From assembly GCF_900312745.1 (NCBI RefSeq), contig NZ_OMPD01000007.1, positions 130,523 to 194,522 on the forward strand: a DNA stretch of 64,000 nt. The letters run 5' to 3'. The DNA is from Aquimarina sp. AU58 (GTDB lineage: Bacteria > Bacteroidota > Bacteroidia > Flavobacteriales > Flavobacteriaceae). Below the pieces are notes generated by a model that did not search any database, had not been told where the DNA came from, and saw only the letters and a program-made list of their open reading frames with translations. Position numbers and translations under genes: made by a program. Below, one piece after another: positions 45,310-53,960 of the stretch (its first letter is position 1; every line of letters begins with the position of its first letter).

Positions 45310-46107
45310 CTAATTTGTAATGTTTCCGGGAGTACCAAAAAATCCATTTCCATTAATGTATGGATCTTCAGAAGTAATATGATAATGGTAAATCCCATCA
45401 GGAAAATCAGCAGTAGCACTCGTATGACCATGATACTCATCTAGATCCGTATTGATAATTTCCTCACCATTTTCTATAGGACCATACACAGGAAAACCAT
45501 CGGCCAATAGGCCAAGAAACGAGTCCTCTCCAAACGTATTGGTAAGATATTCTGGTTCCTGATGATAATGATATCCTCCTTGCTGTTGAGGATGCCCAAG
45601 ATATTGATCAAAAGAATTAATCTCTGAAGTTAAAGGTTGGTTATTAGGCCCTGCATATTGATTATAAAAAACCACTCCGTTAATTGCAATACCCATGGCA
45701 CCTAATGCTGTTGCTTCTTTTGTAGTAGCTTCTGCTGGACGTATCGGGATGGTGATCGTAATATTTTGTTCTGCAATTCTATTAGGGTTTAGAGAAAAGT
45801 TTGCATTACTACCTGTATAAGGTTCATATAATTCTGCTTCCCATTCGGTATCCAGGTAATACGGAGATTTGTGATCAGGTAGGTTATTTGTTGTAAAAAT
45901 CACGTTATCTCCACTAATCTCATACGATAATCCTGCCGCATTAAATTTGGTTAATATCGAACTTATGTCATAATCTGTAGAGGTTACGATCTCGCCATCA
46001 CCATCATTAGTTGCTGTTGTATCGTCATCATTAGAGCACGCAATACATGCGAATATAAAAAGTAAAAAGAGAGTGAAAAAAATTGAAATTGATTGGGGCT
46101 TTTTCAT
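45310..46107 (-). CDS. YHYH-domain lipoprotein
   Basis: 265 aa. Leader with lipobox IACIAC (Cys22 or Cys24), then an acidic linker DDDTTATNDGDGE. The YHYH domain covers most of the rest, with the paired motifs GGYHYHQEPE and DGIYHYHITSED, and the segment FGEDSFLGLLADGFPVYGPI typical of the family. The His clusters suggest metal binding; the family has no proven activity. It is probably the first gene of a short minus-strand unit with the MORN-like and SCO genes (gap 142 bases to the next gene). Confidence 0.88.
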   Translation of the reverse strand: MKKPQSISIFFTLFLLFIFACIACSNDDDTTATNDGDGEIVTSTDYDISSILTKFNAAGLSYEISGDNVIFTTNNLPDHKSPYYLDTEWEAELYEPYTGSNANFSLNPNRIAEQNITITIPIRPAEATTKEATALGAMGIAINGVVFYNQYAGPNNQPLTSEINSFDQYLGHPQQQGGYHYHQEPEYLTNTFGEDSFLGLLADGFPVYGPIENGEEIINTDLDEYHGHTSATADFPDGIYHYHITSEDPYINGNGFFGTPGNITN

Positions 46108-46316
46108 GAATATGTAGTTTTAGTTCATCCTATTTCTCCTTTAGACTTTTATAATTACAAATGGTTTAATTACCATATATATCGAATACATAAAGATAAG
46201 TTCATATCAAATAGAATTGTTGTGGAAACCCATAAAAGCTGAAGGAATAAACTTATAATTATTATCTGGTTCTTTTTAATATCTATTTTTATATTGCAAG
46301 TCAAATATTCACATTT

Positions 46317-46802
46317 ATGAGTAGTACATATAAAGTTAGTGTAAATACTATTTTTGATTTTGAATTTACCGAAGAAGACATTTCAAAAATAGATATGGTA
46401 AGTAATTCTAAATCAACCCATCACATTCTTCAAAACAATAAATCTTTTCATACAGAAATTGTACAATCAGATTTCAATACTAAAAAATATACTGTAAAGG
46501 TTAATAACAACAGCTACCAGGTTGACATTACCAATGAATTAGATACCCGGATTGCAGCAATGGGATTCTCTATTGGGTCTTCTAAACAGGTAAATGCGAT
46601 TAAAGCTCCTATGCCCGGACTACTTCTCGATGTTCAGGTTGAAATAGGTCAGGAAGTAAAAGAAGATGATCCTTTACTTATTTTGGAAGCCATGAAAATG
46701 GAAAATATTATTCTATCTCCCAGAGATGGAGTTATCAAATCCATTTCGGCCACTACTGGTGATGCAGTAGATAAAGGACAATTATTAATCGAATTCGCTT
46801 AG
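46317..46802 (+). CDS. biotin carboxyl carrier protein of acyl-CoA carboxylase
   Basis: 161 aa. The C-terminal ~70 residues form the biotinyl domain with the lysine to be biotinylated, Lys127, in LEAMKMEN and the preceding KAPMPGLL. The N-terminal ~90 residues resemble the N-terminal spacer of propionyl-CoA carboxylase alpha chains rather than AccB of fatty-acid synthesis. It is the first gene of a three-gene unit with biotin carboxylase (46850) and carboxyltransferase (48297), so biotin carrier and carboxylase are separate chains here. Confidence 0.93.
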   Translation: MSSTYKVSVNTIFDFEFTEEDISKIDMVSNSKSTHHILQNNKSFHTEIVQSDFNTKKYTVKVNNNSYQVDITNELDTRIAAMGFSIGSSKQVNAIKAPMPGLLLDVQVEIGQEVKEDDPLLILEAMKMENIILSPRDGVIKSISATTGDAVDKGQLLIEFA

Positions 46803-46849
46803 CCTATCACAGGCATTAAACAGAACAATATGTTCTAATATAGTTTAAT

Positions 46850-48292
46850 ATGAAAAAAATATTAGTAGCAAACAGAGGTGAGATTGCCATTAGAGTGATG
46901 ACGACAGCTCGCAAAATGGGAATCAAAACCGTAGCAATCTACTCTACCGTAGACAGAAACGCTCCACACGTAAAATTTGCAGATGAAGCTGTCTGTATTG
47001 GTGAAGCTCCTTCTAACCAATCTTACTTATTAGGATCCAAAATCATTGAAGTTGCTAAACAACTACATGTAGATGCAATACATCCCGGATATGGATTCCT
47101 TAGTGAAAATGCAGATTTTGCAGAAGAAGTAGAAAAAAACAATATCATCTTTATAGGTCCCAAATCAAAAGCCATTAAAGTGATGGGAAGCAAATTAGCA
47201 GCCAAAGATGCTGTTAAAGCTTATGATATCCCTATGGTTCCTGGTATAGACGAAGCTATTACCGATGTTGCCAAAGCAAAAGCTATCGCTTCAGAAATAG
47301 GTTTTCCTATTTTAATTAAAGCCTCTGCAGGTGGTGGTGGAAAAGGAATGCGAGTGGTAGAGGAAGAAAAAGATCTCGAATCACAAATGAATCGTGCCAT
47401 TAGCGAAGCTACCTCGGCATTTGGAGATGGTTCTGTATTTATCGAAAAATATGTTGCCTCGCCACGACACATCGAAATACAGGTAATGGCAGATAGCCAT
47501 GGCAATGTAGTACACTTATTCGAAAGAGAATGTAGTGTACAACGACGACATCAAAAAGTAGTTGAAGAAGCTCCCTCTGCTGTACTTTCTCCAGAATTAC
47601 GATCCGAAATGGGAGAAGCAGCCGTAAAAGTAGCCAAAGCCTGTGACTACCTTGGTGCCGGGACTGTAGAATTTCTTTTAGATGAAAATCACAATTTCTA
47701 CTTCCTCGAAATGAATACCCGACTACAAGTAGAGCATCCTGTTACCGAACTTATAACAGGAACAGACCTTGTAGCATTACAAATAAGAGTAGCACGAGGC
47801 GAAAAACTACCCATACAACAAGAAGATCTAAGTATACAAGGACACGCTCTGGAGTTAAGAGTTTATGCAGAAGACCCGCTTAATGATTTCTTACCCAGTG
47901 TAGGAAACTTAGAAACCTATCAATTACCCGTTGGAAAAGGTATTAGAGTAGATAATGGTTTTGAAGAAGGAATGGATATTCCTATCTACTACGATCCCAT
48001 GCTCTCGAAGCTAATTACTTACGGAAAAACCCGTGAAGAAGCGATACAATTGATGATAAAAGCAATTGACAATTATGATATTAAAGGAGTACAAACTACA
48101 TTATCATTTGGTAAATTCGTGTTTGAACATGATGCCTTTAAATCTGGTAATTTCGACACACATTTTGTGAAGAAATATTTTATCCCCGAAACTATACAAT
48201 CGGCAATGGAAGAAGAAGCCAAAATTGCTGCCTTAATTGCTATGAAACAATACATCGAAGATCAAAAAACGTTACGCATACCAACACTCTAA
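46850..48292 (+). CDS. biotin carboxylase subunit of acyl-CoA carboxylase
   Basis: 480 aa. Biotin carboxylase N-domain ([20 protein letters not shown]), ATP-grasp with the glycine loop [12 protein letters not shown], the active-site stretch [16 protein letters not shown], and C-domain RVYAEDP. It carboxylates biotin on the carrier protein with ATP and bicarbonate. The next gene starts 4 bases downstream. The substrate is decided by the carboxyltransferase and is probably propionyl-CoA. It is not fused to the carrier, unlike most mitochondrial-type alpha chains. Confidence 0.94.
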   Translation: MKKILVANRGEIAIRVMTTARKMGIKTVAIYSTVDRNAPHVKFADEAVCIGEAPSNQSYLLGSKIIEVAKQLHVDAIHPGYGFLSENADFAEEVEKNNIIFIGPKSKAIKVMGSKLAAKDAVKAYDIPMVPGIDEAITDVAKAKAIASEIGFPILIKASAGGGGKGMRVVEEEKDLESQMNRAISEATSAFGDGSVFIEKYVASPRHIEIQVMADSHGNVVHLFERECSVQRRHQKVVEEAPSAVLSPELRSEMGEAAVKVAKACDYLGAGTVEFLLDENHNFYFLEMNTRLQVEHPVTELITGTDLVALQIRVARGEKLPIQQEDLSIQGHALELRVYAEDPLNDFLPSVGNLETYQLPVGKGIRVDNGFEEGMDIPIYYDPMLSKLITYGKTREEAIQLMIKAIDNYDIKGVQTTLSFGKFVFEHDAFKSGNFDTHFVKKYFIPETIQSAMEEEAKIAALIAMKQYIEDQKTLRIPTL

Positions 48293-48296
48293 TATT

Positions 48297-49838
48297 ATGG
48301 ATTCAAAAATAAAAACATTACAAGATAAAATTGCTCAGGCAAAATTAGGTGGTGGTGAGCAACGTATTGAAAAACAGCATCAAAAGAAAAAATTAACTGC
48401 CCGTGAGCGTGTAGAATATTTGCTTGATGAAGGCTCTTTTGAAGAAATTGGTATCCTGGTAACACATCGTACTACCGATTTTGGAATGGATAAAGAGATC
48501 TATTATGGCGATGGTGTAGTTACCGGATACGGAACCGTAAACGGGCGATTAATCTATATTTTTGCACAAGACTTTACCGTTTTTGGTGGTGCTTTATCCG
48601 AAACTCATGCCGAGAAAATCTGTAAAGTTATGGATATGGCCGTAAAAATGGGAGCACCAATTATAGGACTTAATGATTCTGGTGGTGCCAGAATCCAGGA
48701 AGGAGTTCGCTCTCTTGGTGGGTACGCCGATATTTTTTATAAAAATGTACAAGCCTCTGGGGTAATCCCCCAGATCTCTGCTATTATGGGACCCTGCGCC
48801 GGTGGTGCTGTATATTCTCCTGCAATGACAGATTTTACCATGATGGTAGAAGATACCAGCTATATGTTTGTTACCGGACCTAATGTGGTAAAAACAGTAA
48901 CCAACGAAGAAGTAACTTCTGAAGAATTAGGAGGTGCCAGTACCCATTCTACAAAATCAGGAGTAGCACATATCACTTCTTCTAATGATATAGAATGCCT
49001 CGAAGATGTAAAAAAGCTACTAAGTTACCTGCCACAAAGTAATAAAGAGCAACCTAAAAAATTAGAATATACGTTAACCGACGAAGTAAGAGACAGCCTC
49101 TCTTCTATTGTTCCTGATAATCCCAACAAACCTTATGACATGCACGAGGTAATCAGCGGGATTATTGATACAGACTCCTTCTATGAAATTCATAAAGACT
49201 ATGCAGAGAATATCATTGTAGGTTTTGCCCGTCTGGGCGGAAGAAGTATTGGGATTGTTGCTAATCAACCTCAATTTCTGGCTGGAGTTTTAGATGTAAA
49301 TAGTTCTAAAAAAGCTGCGCGATTTACACGTTTCTGTGATTGCTTTAATATTCCTTTGTTAGTATTGGTAGATGTTCCTGGATTCTTACCGGGAACTGAT
49401 CAGGAATGGAATGGTATTATTGTACACGGAGCCAAATTGTTATATGCCTTAAGCGAAGCTACCGTACCTAAAGTAACAGTAATTACACGTAAAGCCTATG
49501 GTGGTGCATATGATGTGATGAATTCTAAGCATATTGGTGCAGATCTTAATTTTGCCTGGCCTTCTGCAGAAATTGCAGTGATGGGTGCCAAAGGTGCCAG
49601 TGAGATTATTTTTAGAAAAGAGATCAAAGCGGCAGATGATCCGGCAGCTAAACTTGCCGAAAAAGAAGCTGAATATGCAGAGAAATTCGCTAATCCATAC
49701 CGAGCTGCACAACGTGGTTTTGTAGATGAGGTTATTTTACCCCAAAATACCCGTAGAAAACTAATCAAAGGATTTAGTATGCTCGAAAATAAAATAGTCG
49801 AGCGTCCTGATCGAAAACATGGCAATATTCCTTTGTAG
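48297..49838 (+). CDS. acyl-CoA (probably propionyl-CoA) carboxylase beta subunit
   Basis: 513 aa carboxyltransferase of the crotonase-like fold. Visible features are [14 protein letters not shown] (oxyanion loop of the N-half), [18 protein letters not shown] and, in the C-half, [11 protein letters not shown] and [12 protein letters not shown]. These match propionyl-CoA carboxylase beta. It transfers the carboxyl group from biotin to the acyl-CoA to make methylmalonyl-CoA. It is the last gene of the operon and is followed by a clear terminator at 49849. Confidence 0.93.
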   Translation: MDSKIKTLQDKIAQAKLGGGEQRIEKQHQKKKLTARERVEYLLDEGSFEEIGILVTHRTTDFGMDKEIYYGDGVVTGYGTVNGRLIYIFAQDFTVFGGALSETHAEKICKVMDMAVKMGAPIIGLNDSGGARIQEGVRSLGGYADIFYKNVQASGVIPQISAIMGPCAGGAVYSPAMTDFTMMVEDTSYMFVTGPNVVKTVTNEEVTSEELGGASTHSTKSGVAHITSSNDIECLEDVKKLLSYLPQSNKEQPKKLEYTLTDEVRDSLSSIVPDNPNKPYDMHEVISGIIDTDSFYEIHKDYAENIIVGFARLGGRSIGIVANQPQFLAGVLDVNSSKKAARFTRFCDCFNIPLLVLVDVPGFLPGTDQEWNGIIVHGAKLLYALSEATVPKVTVITRKAYGGAYDVMNSKHIGADLNFAWPSAEIAVMGAKGASEIIFRKEIKAADDPAAKLAEKEAEYAEKFANPYRAAQRGFVDEVILPQNTRRKLIKGFSMLENKIVERPDRKHGNIPL

Positions 49839-49848
49839 ATACATATAC

Positions 49849-49892
49849 AAACCCTTCACTGGTTCTAGAATTTGTGAAGGGTTTATTTTTTC
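49849..49892 (+). terminator. intrinsic terminator of the acyl-CoA carboxylase operon
   Basis: Perfect 11-bp stem AAACCCTTCAC (49849-49859) / GTGAAGGGTTT (49874-49884) followed by ATTTTTTTC, 11 bases after the stop. The rest of the gap to 50193 holds the 50067 motif and no gene. Confidence 0.9.
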
Positions 49893-50066
49893 TGGTATGT
49901 TTCGAATATGCAGCAATATCGTCCTGATTACCCATATCCGAAATCAGAAAAAATAAAATTATAAAGCATTCCTTCCCTATATAGATCTTTACATTTTTCT
50001 ATACTAAAGACTAAACTTTACCTGCTCTAATTTTAATAGACATATTCAAATTATTAAGCTTTTTTT

Positions 50067-50080
50067 CACTGAAAACAGGG
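50067..50080. promoter_or_regulatory. CAC(G/T)G-W4-CAGGG motif, upstream of beta-helix T9SS gene
   Basis: CACTGAAAACAGGG followed by GTTTTTTTGAG, 114 bases upstream of the start at 50194. The sequence matches the other sites, but the W4 is AAAA and the orientation relative to the gene is reversed, which is tolerable for a pseudo-palindrome. Confidence 0.45.
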
Positions 50081-50193
50081 GTTTTTTTGAGTATTAATTC
50101 ATGTAATTTTACACTTTGTCCCTTTATTTTTTGTAAACAAACCTGTAGAAGAAAAACTAGTTTTTACTGATTTATGACGTATCCCAACATTAA

Positions 50194-53001
50194 ATGAAAA
50201 GTCAAATGAAAAAAATACTATTATTCTTACTACTTATTATCTCCATTTCTTTAACAGGCCAAACCACCTACTACGTAGCTGTAAACGGAGATGATTCTAG
50301 CGGCAATGGCTCTAACGATACTCCCTGGGCGACCATACAACATGCCCTTAATACTGTTACAGATGGGAGTACAATTTTAGTAAAACCCGGTACATACAAT
50401 GGGCGTGTGAGAGTTCGTGGAAGTTTTACTACTGGTGTTTTAGTAAAATCACAAGTGTCTTATATGGCAAAATTACGCAATAATACTACCGTTATTACCG
50501 CCTATAAAAGCCCTAGCGGTTGCCATGGTATTACTTTTGATGGTTTTGATATAGCTCATGATGCTCCCGGTGCCGCCCCTTTAGTTATTCACATTGATGG
50601 AGATGGAAATGGCGATGTACATGATATCACATTTCAGAATTGTGTTATACACGATAGTTACAATAATGATCTTGTAAAAGTAAATGCCGCCTCATACAAT
50701 ATCACTTTCCAGGGGAATTTATTTTTTAATCAATCCGGATCTGATGAGCATATCGATGGTAACAGTGTAGAAAACTTAATTATACAGGATAATATTTTCT
50801 TAAACGATTTTTCGAGTAGTGGCCGTACAAATAACAATGATACCAGTAGTTTTATTGTTATCAAAGATAGTGGTGGTAGTAATGATATCTATACTGGTTC
50901 GAGAAATGTTAAGATTCGTAGAAATGTATTTCTAAATTGGGAAGGAACCGTAGCCACAAACTTTGTTCTTATAGGAGAAGACAGTGAACCGCATTACCAG
51001 GCCTTTGATGTCATGATCGAAAATAACCTAATGCTGGGAAATAGTAGTAATCCTATGCGGGCACCTTTTGGTATTAAGGGCTGTAGAGATATTACATTCA
51101 GAAACAATACAGTAACAGGAGATTTACCTGCTAATGCATTTGCATTCAGATTTAACAGAGAACCTACAAATCCTATTATCAACACTATTAATATTTATAA
51201 TAATATATGGTCTGACCCTACCGGGACTATGAATGATTTTTCAGATTGCCCTATATCTCATACCGATACGTATACCTTAGATACTAACTTATATTGGAAT
51301 AATGGTACTCCTATACCCCAGGATAGCAGCGATAAAATTAACAGTGCAGATGATGCAAACGGTATAACAGCTAATCCACTGTTAGGAGATCAAAACAACC
51401 TAATCATTCCTCATTATGATTCTTCTTTAAACCAATTTAAAGATGGTTCGATTACGATTAGAGAGGCATTCGAACGCCTTGTAAACACGTATGGAACACC
51501 CGGGACCAATAGCCCTGCTATTAATATGGCAAGAGCAGATCAGCTTCCTGCAGATGATATTTTAGGCAGGCTAAGGGTAAATGCCGATATCGGTGCAGTA
51601 GCACCAGGTGCTGTAGAAAATAATGAATTAGCATTAATTCGACCAGATAATGCTTCAGAAAATATATCTATTACTCCTACTTTAGAATGGTCAGGCTCCG
51701 CAAGTTCTTATACTTTAGAAATAACCGATTGTAGCCCCATAGATCCCCCTCCCCCTCCAAATCCTACAATCGGTTTGGGTCTGGATCAATTTAATCTTAT
51801 CGAGGGTCCGAAAACGATTACACAGATCCCTGATGATCTATCCGGGTTAACCTACAACAACACTACCAATACAATTTTTGCAGTGATTAACGATCCTCCC
51901 AGACTCTATGAATTGAGTCTAGATGGTGATGTTGTTAGAGCTATCCCCCTACAAGGTTTTAATGATACAGAAGGTTTGGTATGGGTTAATGGTACAGATT
52001 TTTTTGTTATTGAAGAAAAAAGAGGGCGAGCAGTTAAAATTACTGTAGAAAACACAACAACAACCATTTCTTACCCAACAGATTATATTCAATTACCCGG
52101 TAATTGGGGAGCAAATAATGGTCTGGAAGGAGTATCCTATAACCCAAATACAAATGAACTAATATTGGTGAAAGAAAAAAGTCCGTTAACTATATATTCT
52201 CTAGAAGTACCTGCAGATCTATCAACTCCTCCTACCGTTACCAATCCATTCGATATTGCTACAAATAATTTTGGATTTAGAGATTTGTCTGGTTTACATC
52301 ATTTAGGAAACAATACAATAGGTCATAATACTCATTTTCTTGTATTGAGTCATGAATCCAGAGCATTAGTAGAAACCGATATGACCGGAAAAGAATATAG
52401 TCGTTTAGATCTTGGTACTAATGGTGCTAATGGTACCTTACCCAATAGAATTCTCCAGGCAGAAGGCGTAACGGTAGATAATCAGGGGACTATCTATATC
52501 GTAAGTGAACCCAATACATTTTATAAGTTTTCTAAGTCAGCATCTGCAAATGCTACCAAAATGGCCCCTATATTTACAGCCTCTAATATATCTGAAGAAT
52601 CATTTGTTGTACCAGAAAATACACTTACAATAAATACAGAATATTGCTGGAGGATAAAAGACAATGATACCGGGGATTGGACATCTTATTTTTCGTTTAC
52701 GACAGGGGATAATGAAAATCCACCTCCGCCGCCATTGCCTGTAGAAACTACCAATACTATCCAGGTTTTTCCTAATCCGGCAGACACCTTCCTTAGTGTT
52801 TTATTTGATTTTGATGAACTTCCAGAAAACATACAGGTTTTCATGTATGATATTTCGGGAAAAGAAATAATGAAGCAATCTTCTACTAGTATTGTAGATA
52901 ATGCCTTGAATATTAATGTTAGTCGATTCCCTAAAGGTTGTTATTTCATAAAAATCAAATACCCTAAAGAGGATATCGTTAAAAGTTTTATCAAGAGGTA
53001 A
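50194..53001 (+). CDS. T9SS-secreted beta-helix protein with SdiA-regulated-like domain inside an Fn3-like domain
   Basis: 935 aa. Signal peptide (~5-23, LLFLLLIISISLTGQ). A right-handed parallel beta-helix (~25-470; start TTYYVAVNGDDSSGNGS and repeated 'ITFRNN' type rungs) as in polysaccharide lyases and other carbohydrate-active proteins; catalytic residues cannot be assigned. An Fn3-like domain starts at ~495, is interrupted after TLEITDC (~514) by a Pro-rich linker and an SdiA-regulated-type six-bladed propeller-like region (~545-785; SGLTYNNTTN, NDTEGLVWVNG, GLEGVSYN), and then resumes (FTASNISEESFVVPENT). A T9SS type A tail (VFPNPADTFLSVL ...) ends the chain. Monocistronic. Confidence 0.8.
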   Translation: MKSQMKKILLFLLLIISISLTGQTTYYVAVNGDDSSGNGSNDTPWATIQHALNTVTDGSTILVKPGTYNGRVRVRGSFTTGVLVKSQVSYMAKLRNNTTVITAYKSPSGCHGITFDGFDIAHDAPGAAPLVIHIDGDGNGDVHDITFQNCVIHDSYNNDLVKVNAASYNITFQGNLFFNQSGSDEHIDGNSVENLIIQDNIFLNDFSSSGRTNNNDTSSFIVIKDSGGSNDIYTGSRNVKIRRNVFLNWEGTVATNFVLIGEDSEPHYQAFDVMIENNLMLGNSSNPMRAPFGIKGCRDITFRNNTVTGDLPANAFAFRFNREPTNPIINTINIYNNIWSDPTGTMNDFSDCPISHTDTYTLDTNLYWNNGTPIPQDSSDKINSADDANGITANPLLGDQNNLIIPHYDSSLNQFKDGSITIREAFERLVNTYGTPGTNSPAINMARADQLPADDILGRLRVNADIGAVAPGAVENNELALIRPDNASENISITPTLEWSGSASSYTLEITDCSPIDPPPPPNPTIGLGLDQFNLIEGPKTITQIPDDLSGLTYNNTTNTIFAVINDPPRLYELSLDGDVVRAIPLQGFNDTEGLVWVNGTDFFVIEEKRGRAVKITVENTTTTISYPTDYIQLPGNWGANNGLEGVSYNPNTNELILVKEKSPLTIYSLEVPADLSTPPTVTNPFDIATNNFGFRDLSGLHHLGNNTIGHNTHFLVLSHESRALVETDMTGKEYSRLDLGTNGANGTLPNRILQAEGVTVDNQGTIYIVSEPNTFYKFSKSASANATKMAPIFTASNISEESFVVPENTLTINTEYCWRIKDNDTGDWTSYFSFTTGDNENPPPPPLPVETTNTIQVFPNPADTFLSVLFDFDELPENIQVFMYDISGKEIMKQSSTSIVDNALNINVSRFPKGCYFIKIKYPKEDIVKSFIKR

Positions 53002-53519
53002 TTTAGGTAGATACTTTAAATTCGCATCTAAAAAACATCATCAACAGAGCTTTCTAGAAGGACTTTTTTGATTCGAAATCTTTTATACCATACAAAATAT
53101 CTTTATACAAATACTGATCACCTATTGCTATTACTAGTCCGTGCACAGGGTTTATGTCTCCGCGCAGCGATGGAGCCATATCCTATTGCGGGGATTGGTT
53201 TCCCCTTGCGGGGGAAGGTGCCGGCATACCGCTGGTCGATAAAAAGAATGCGGGGAAGGGTATCCTTATTGCGATGATCGATATACTTATACCGATGACC
53301 GATAAAAGGAGTGCGCGGAAAGGTATTCGTATTGCGAGGATTACTATTTATGTCCCGATGATCGGTAAATAGTCTGTTAGGAAAGGGGTTACCATATGAA
53401 AGAAGCGCCGCCTACTTATCCAAGTCGGTAAATTTATGGTATATATAACTCACCTGTTTCAAAAAATGAAACTCTTACCCCATAATATTGTGAATTAATA
53501 CTATAAAAGAACGCTTGAT
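53002..53519. other. intergenic region, GC-richer, with tandem repeat
   Basis: About 520 bases between the beta-helix gene and a GIY-YIG gene, visibly richer in G and C than its surroundings in the middle. A T-run at ~53062-53070 after a short weak hairpin may end transcription of the beta-helix gene. The main content is the 63-bp tandem repeat at 53238-53393. Short open frames here (for example 53154-53372) follow the repeat and have no known relatives. Confidence 0.5.
53238..53393 (+). repeat. 63-bp imperfect tandem repeat, 2.5 units
   Basis: Units 53238-53300 and 53301-53363 (about 75% identical: GATAAAARGARTGCGSGGAA ... CCGATGAYC) and a partial unit from 53364 (GGTAAATAGTCTG...GGAAAGG). 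The period of 63 is divisible by three, and a frame from 53154 to 53372 stays open through both units, giving 21-residue repeats (DKKNAGKGI.../DKRSARKGI...). It could be a small repeat protein or simply non-coding repeat DNA. Confidence 0.6.
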
Positions 53520-53903
53520 ATGAAAGGTTATATGTATATTTTAGAATGTAGTGATGGGAGTTACTATACCGGTAGTACAAAATATTTGGAAAGAAGAATA
53601 CAGCAACATCAAAATGGAGAAGGTTCAAACCACACCAAAAAACGATTACCGGTAAAATTACTCTATTACGAACAATATAATCGTATTGACACTGCTTTCT
53701 ATAGAGAAAAACAGGTGCAAGGCTGGTCCAAAGCTAAGAAAAAAGCACTTATAAGAGGGGATTTGGAAGACTTACATAATCTGGCAAAATGTAAAAATGA
53801 AACGCATTATTCTGTGTATAGAGCACCGGACTTCGACTCCGTGTTTCCTGAGCTAAGCCGAAGGACTCAGTCCTCTAATGATAACAAACATAACGATCAC
53901 TGA
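53520..53903 (+). CDS. GIY-YIG nuclease domain protein (UPF0213-like)
   Basis: 127 aa. A stand-alone GIY-YIG domain in residues 1-85: YMYILECSDGSYYTGSTKYL (the GIY...YIG equivalent), catalytic-type Arg in LERRIQQH, and Glu in YREKQVQGWSK. These families cut DNA or are of unknown cellular role. The C-terminal ~35 residues (APDFDSVFPELS onwards) are translated from palindromic repeat DNA that fills 53826-53960, so the tail is probably not part of the fold. It is convergent with, and its stop sits inside the repeats just beyond, the stop of the TPR-CHAT gene. A similar GIY-YIG gene lies on the other side (57586-57924). Confidence 0.85.
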   Translation: MKGYMYILECSDGSYYTGSTKYLERRIQQHQNGEGSNHTKKRLPVKLLYYEQYNRIDTAFYREKQVQGWSKAKKKALIRGDLEDLHNLAKCKNETHYSVYRAPDFDSVFPELSRRTQSSNDNKHNDH

Positions 53904-53960
53904 GCGAAGTCAACGATCACTGAGCGAAGTCAACGATCACTGAGCGAAGTCGAAGTGATC
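53826..53960. repeat. palindromic repeat cluster with three 20-bp direct repeats
   Basis: AACGATCACTGAGCGAAGTC occurs three times head to tail (53892-53911, 53912-53931, 53932-53951) and ends in GAAGTGATCAC, so that the last unit forms an inverted repeat (GATCACT 53935-53941 / AGTGATC 53954-53960). Related CTGAG/CTCAG palindromic sequence precedes it (from ~53826). Stop codons of both converging genes lie inside. With no spacers it is not a CRISPR array. Confidence 0.8.

Noticed and set aside
45000-50000. Horizontal island around the carboxylase genes
   Set aside because: Gene content and base use look ordinary for the genome, with housekeeping functions and a normal terminator.
53068-53277. 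69-codon open frame in the GC-richer gap
   Set aside because: Overlaps the 63-bp tandem repeat in another frame, has no known relatives and no start support; kept only as a repeat region.
53892-53951. Three direct repeats that might be a CRISPR array
   Set aside because: Repeats are contiguous with no spacers and match palindromic dispersed elements; no cas genes are near.
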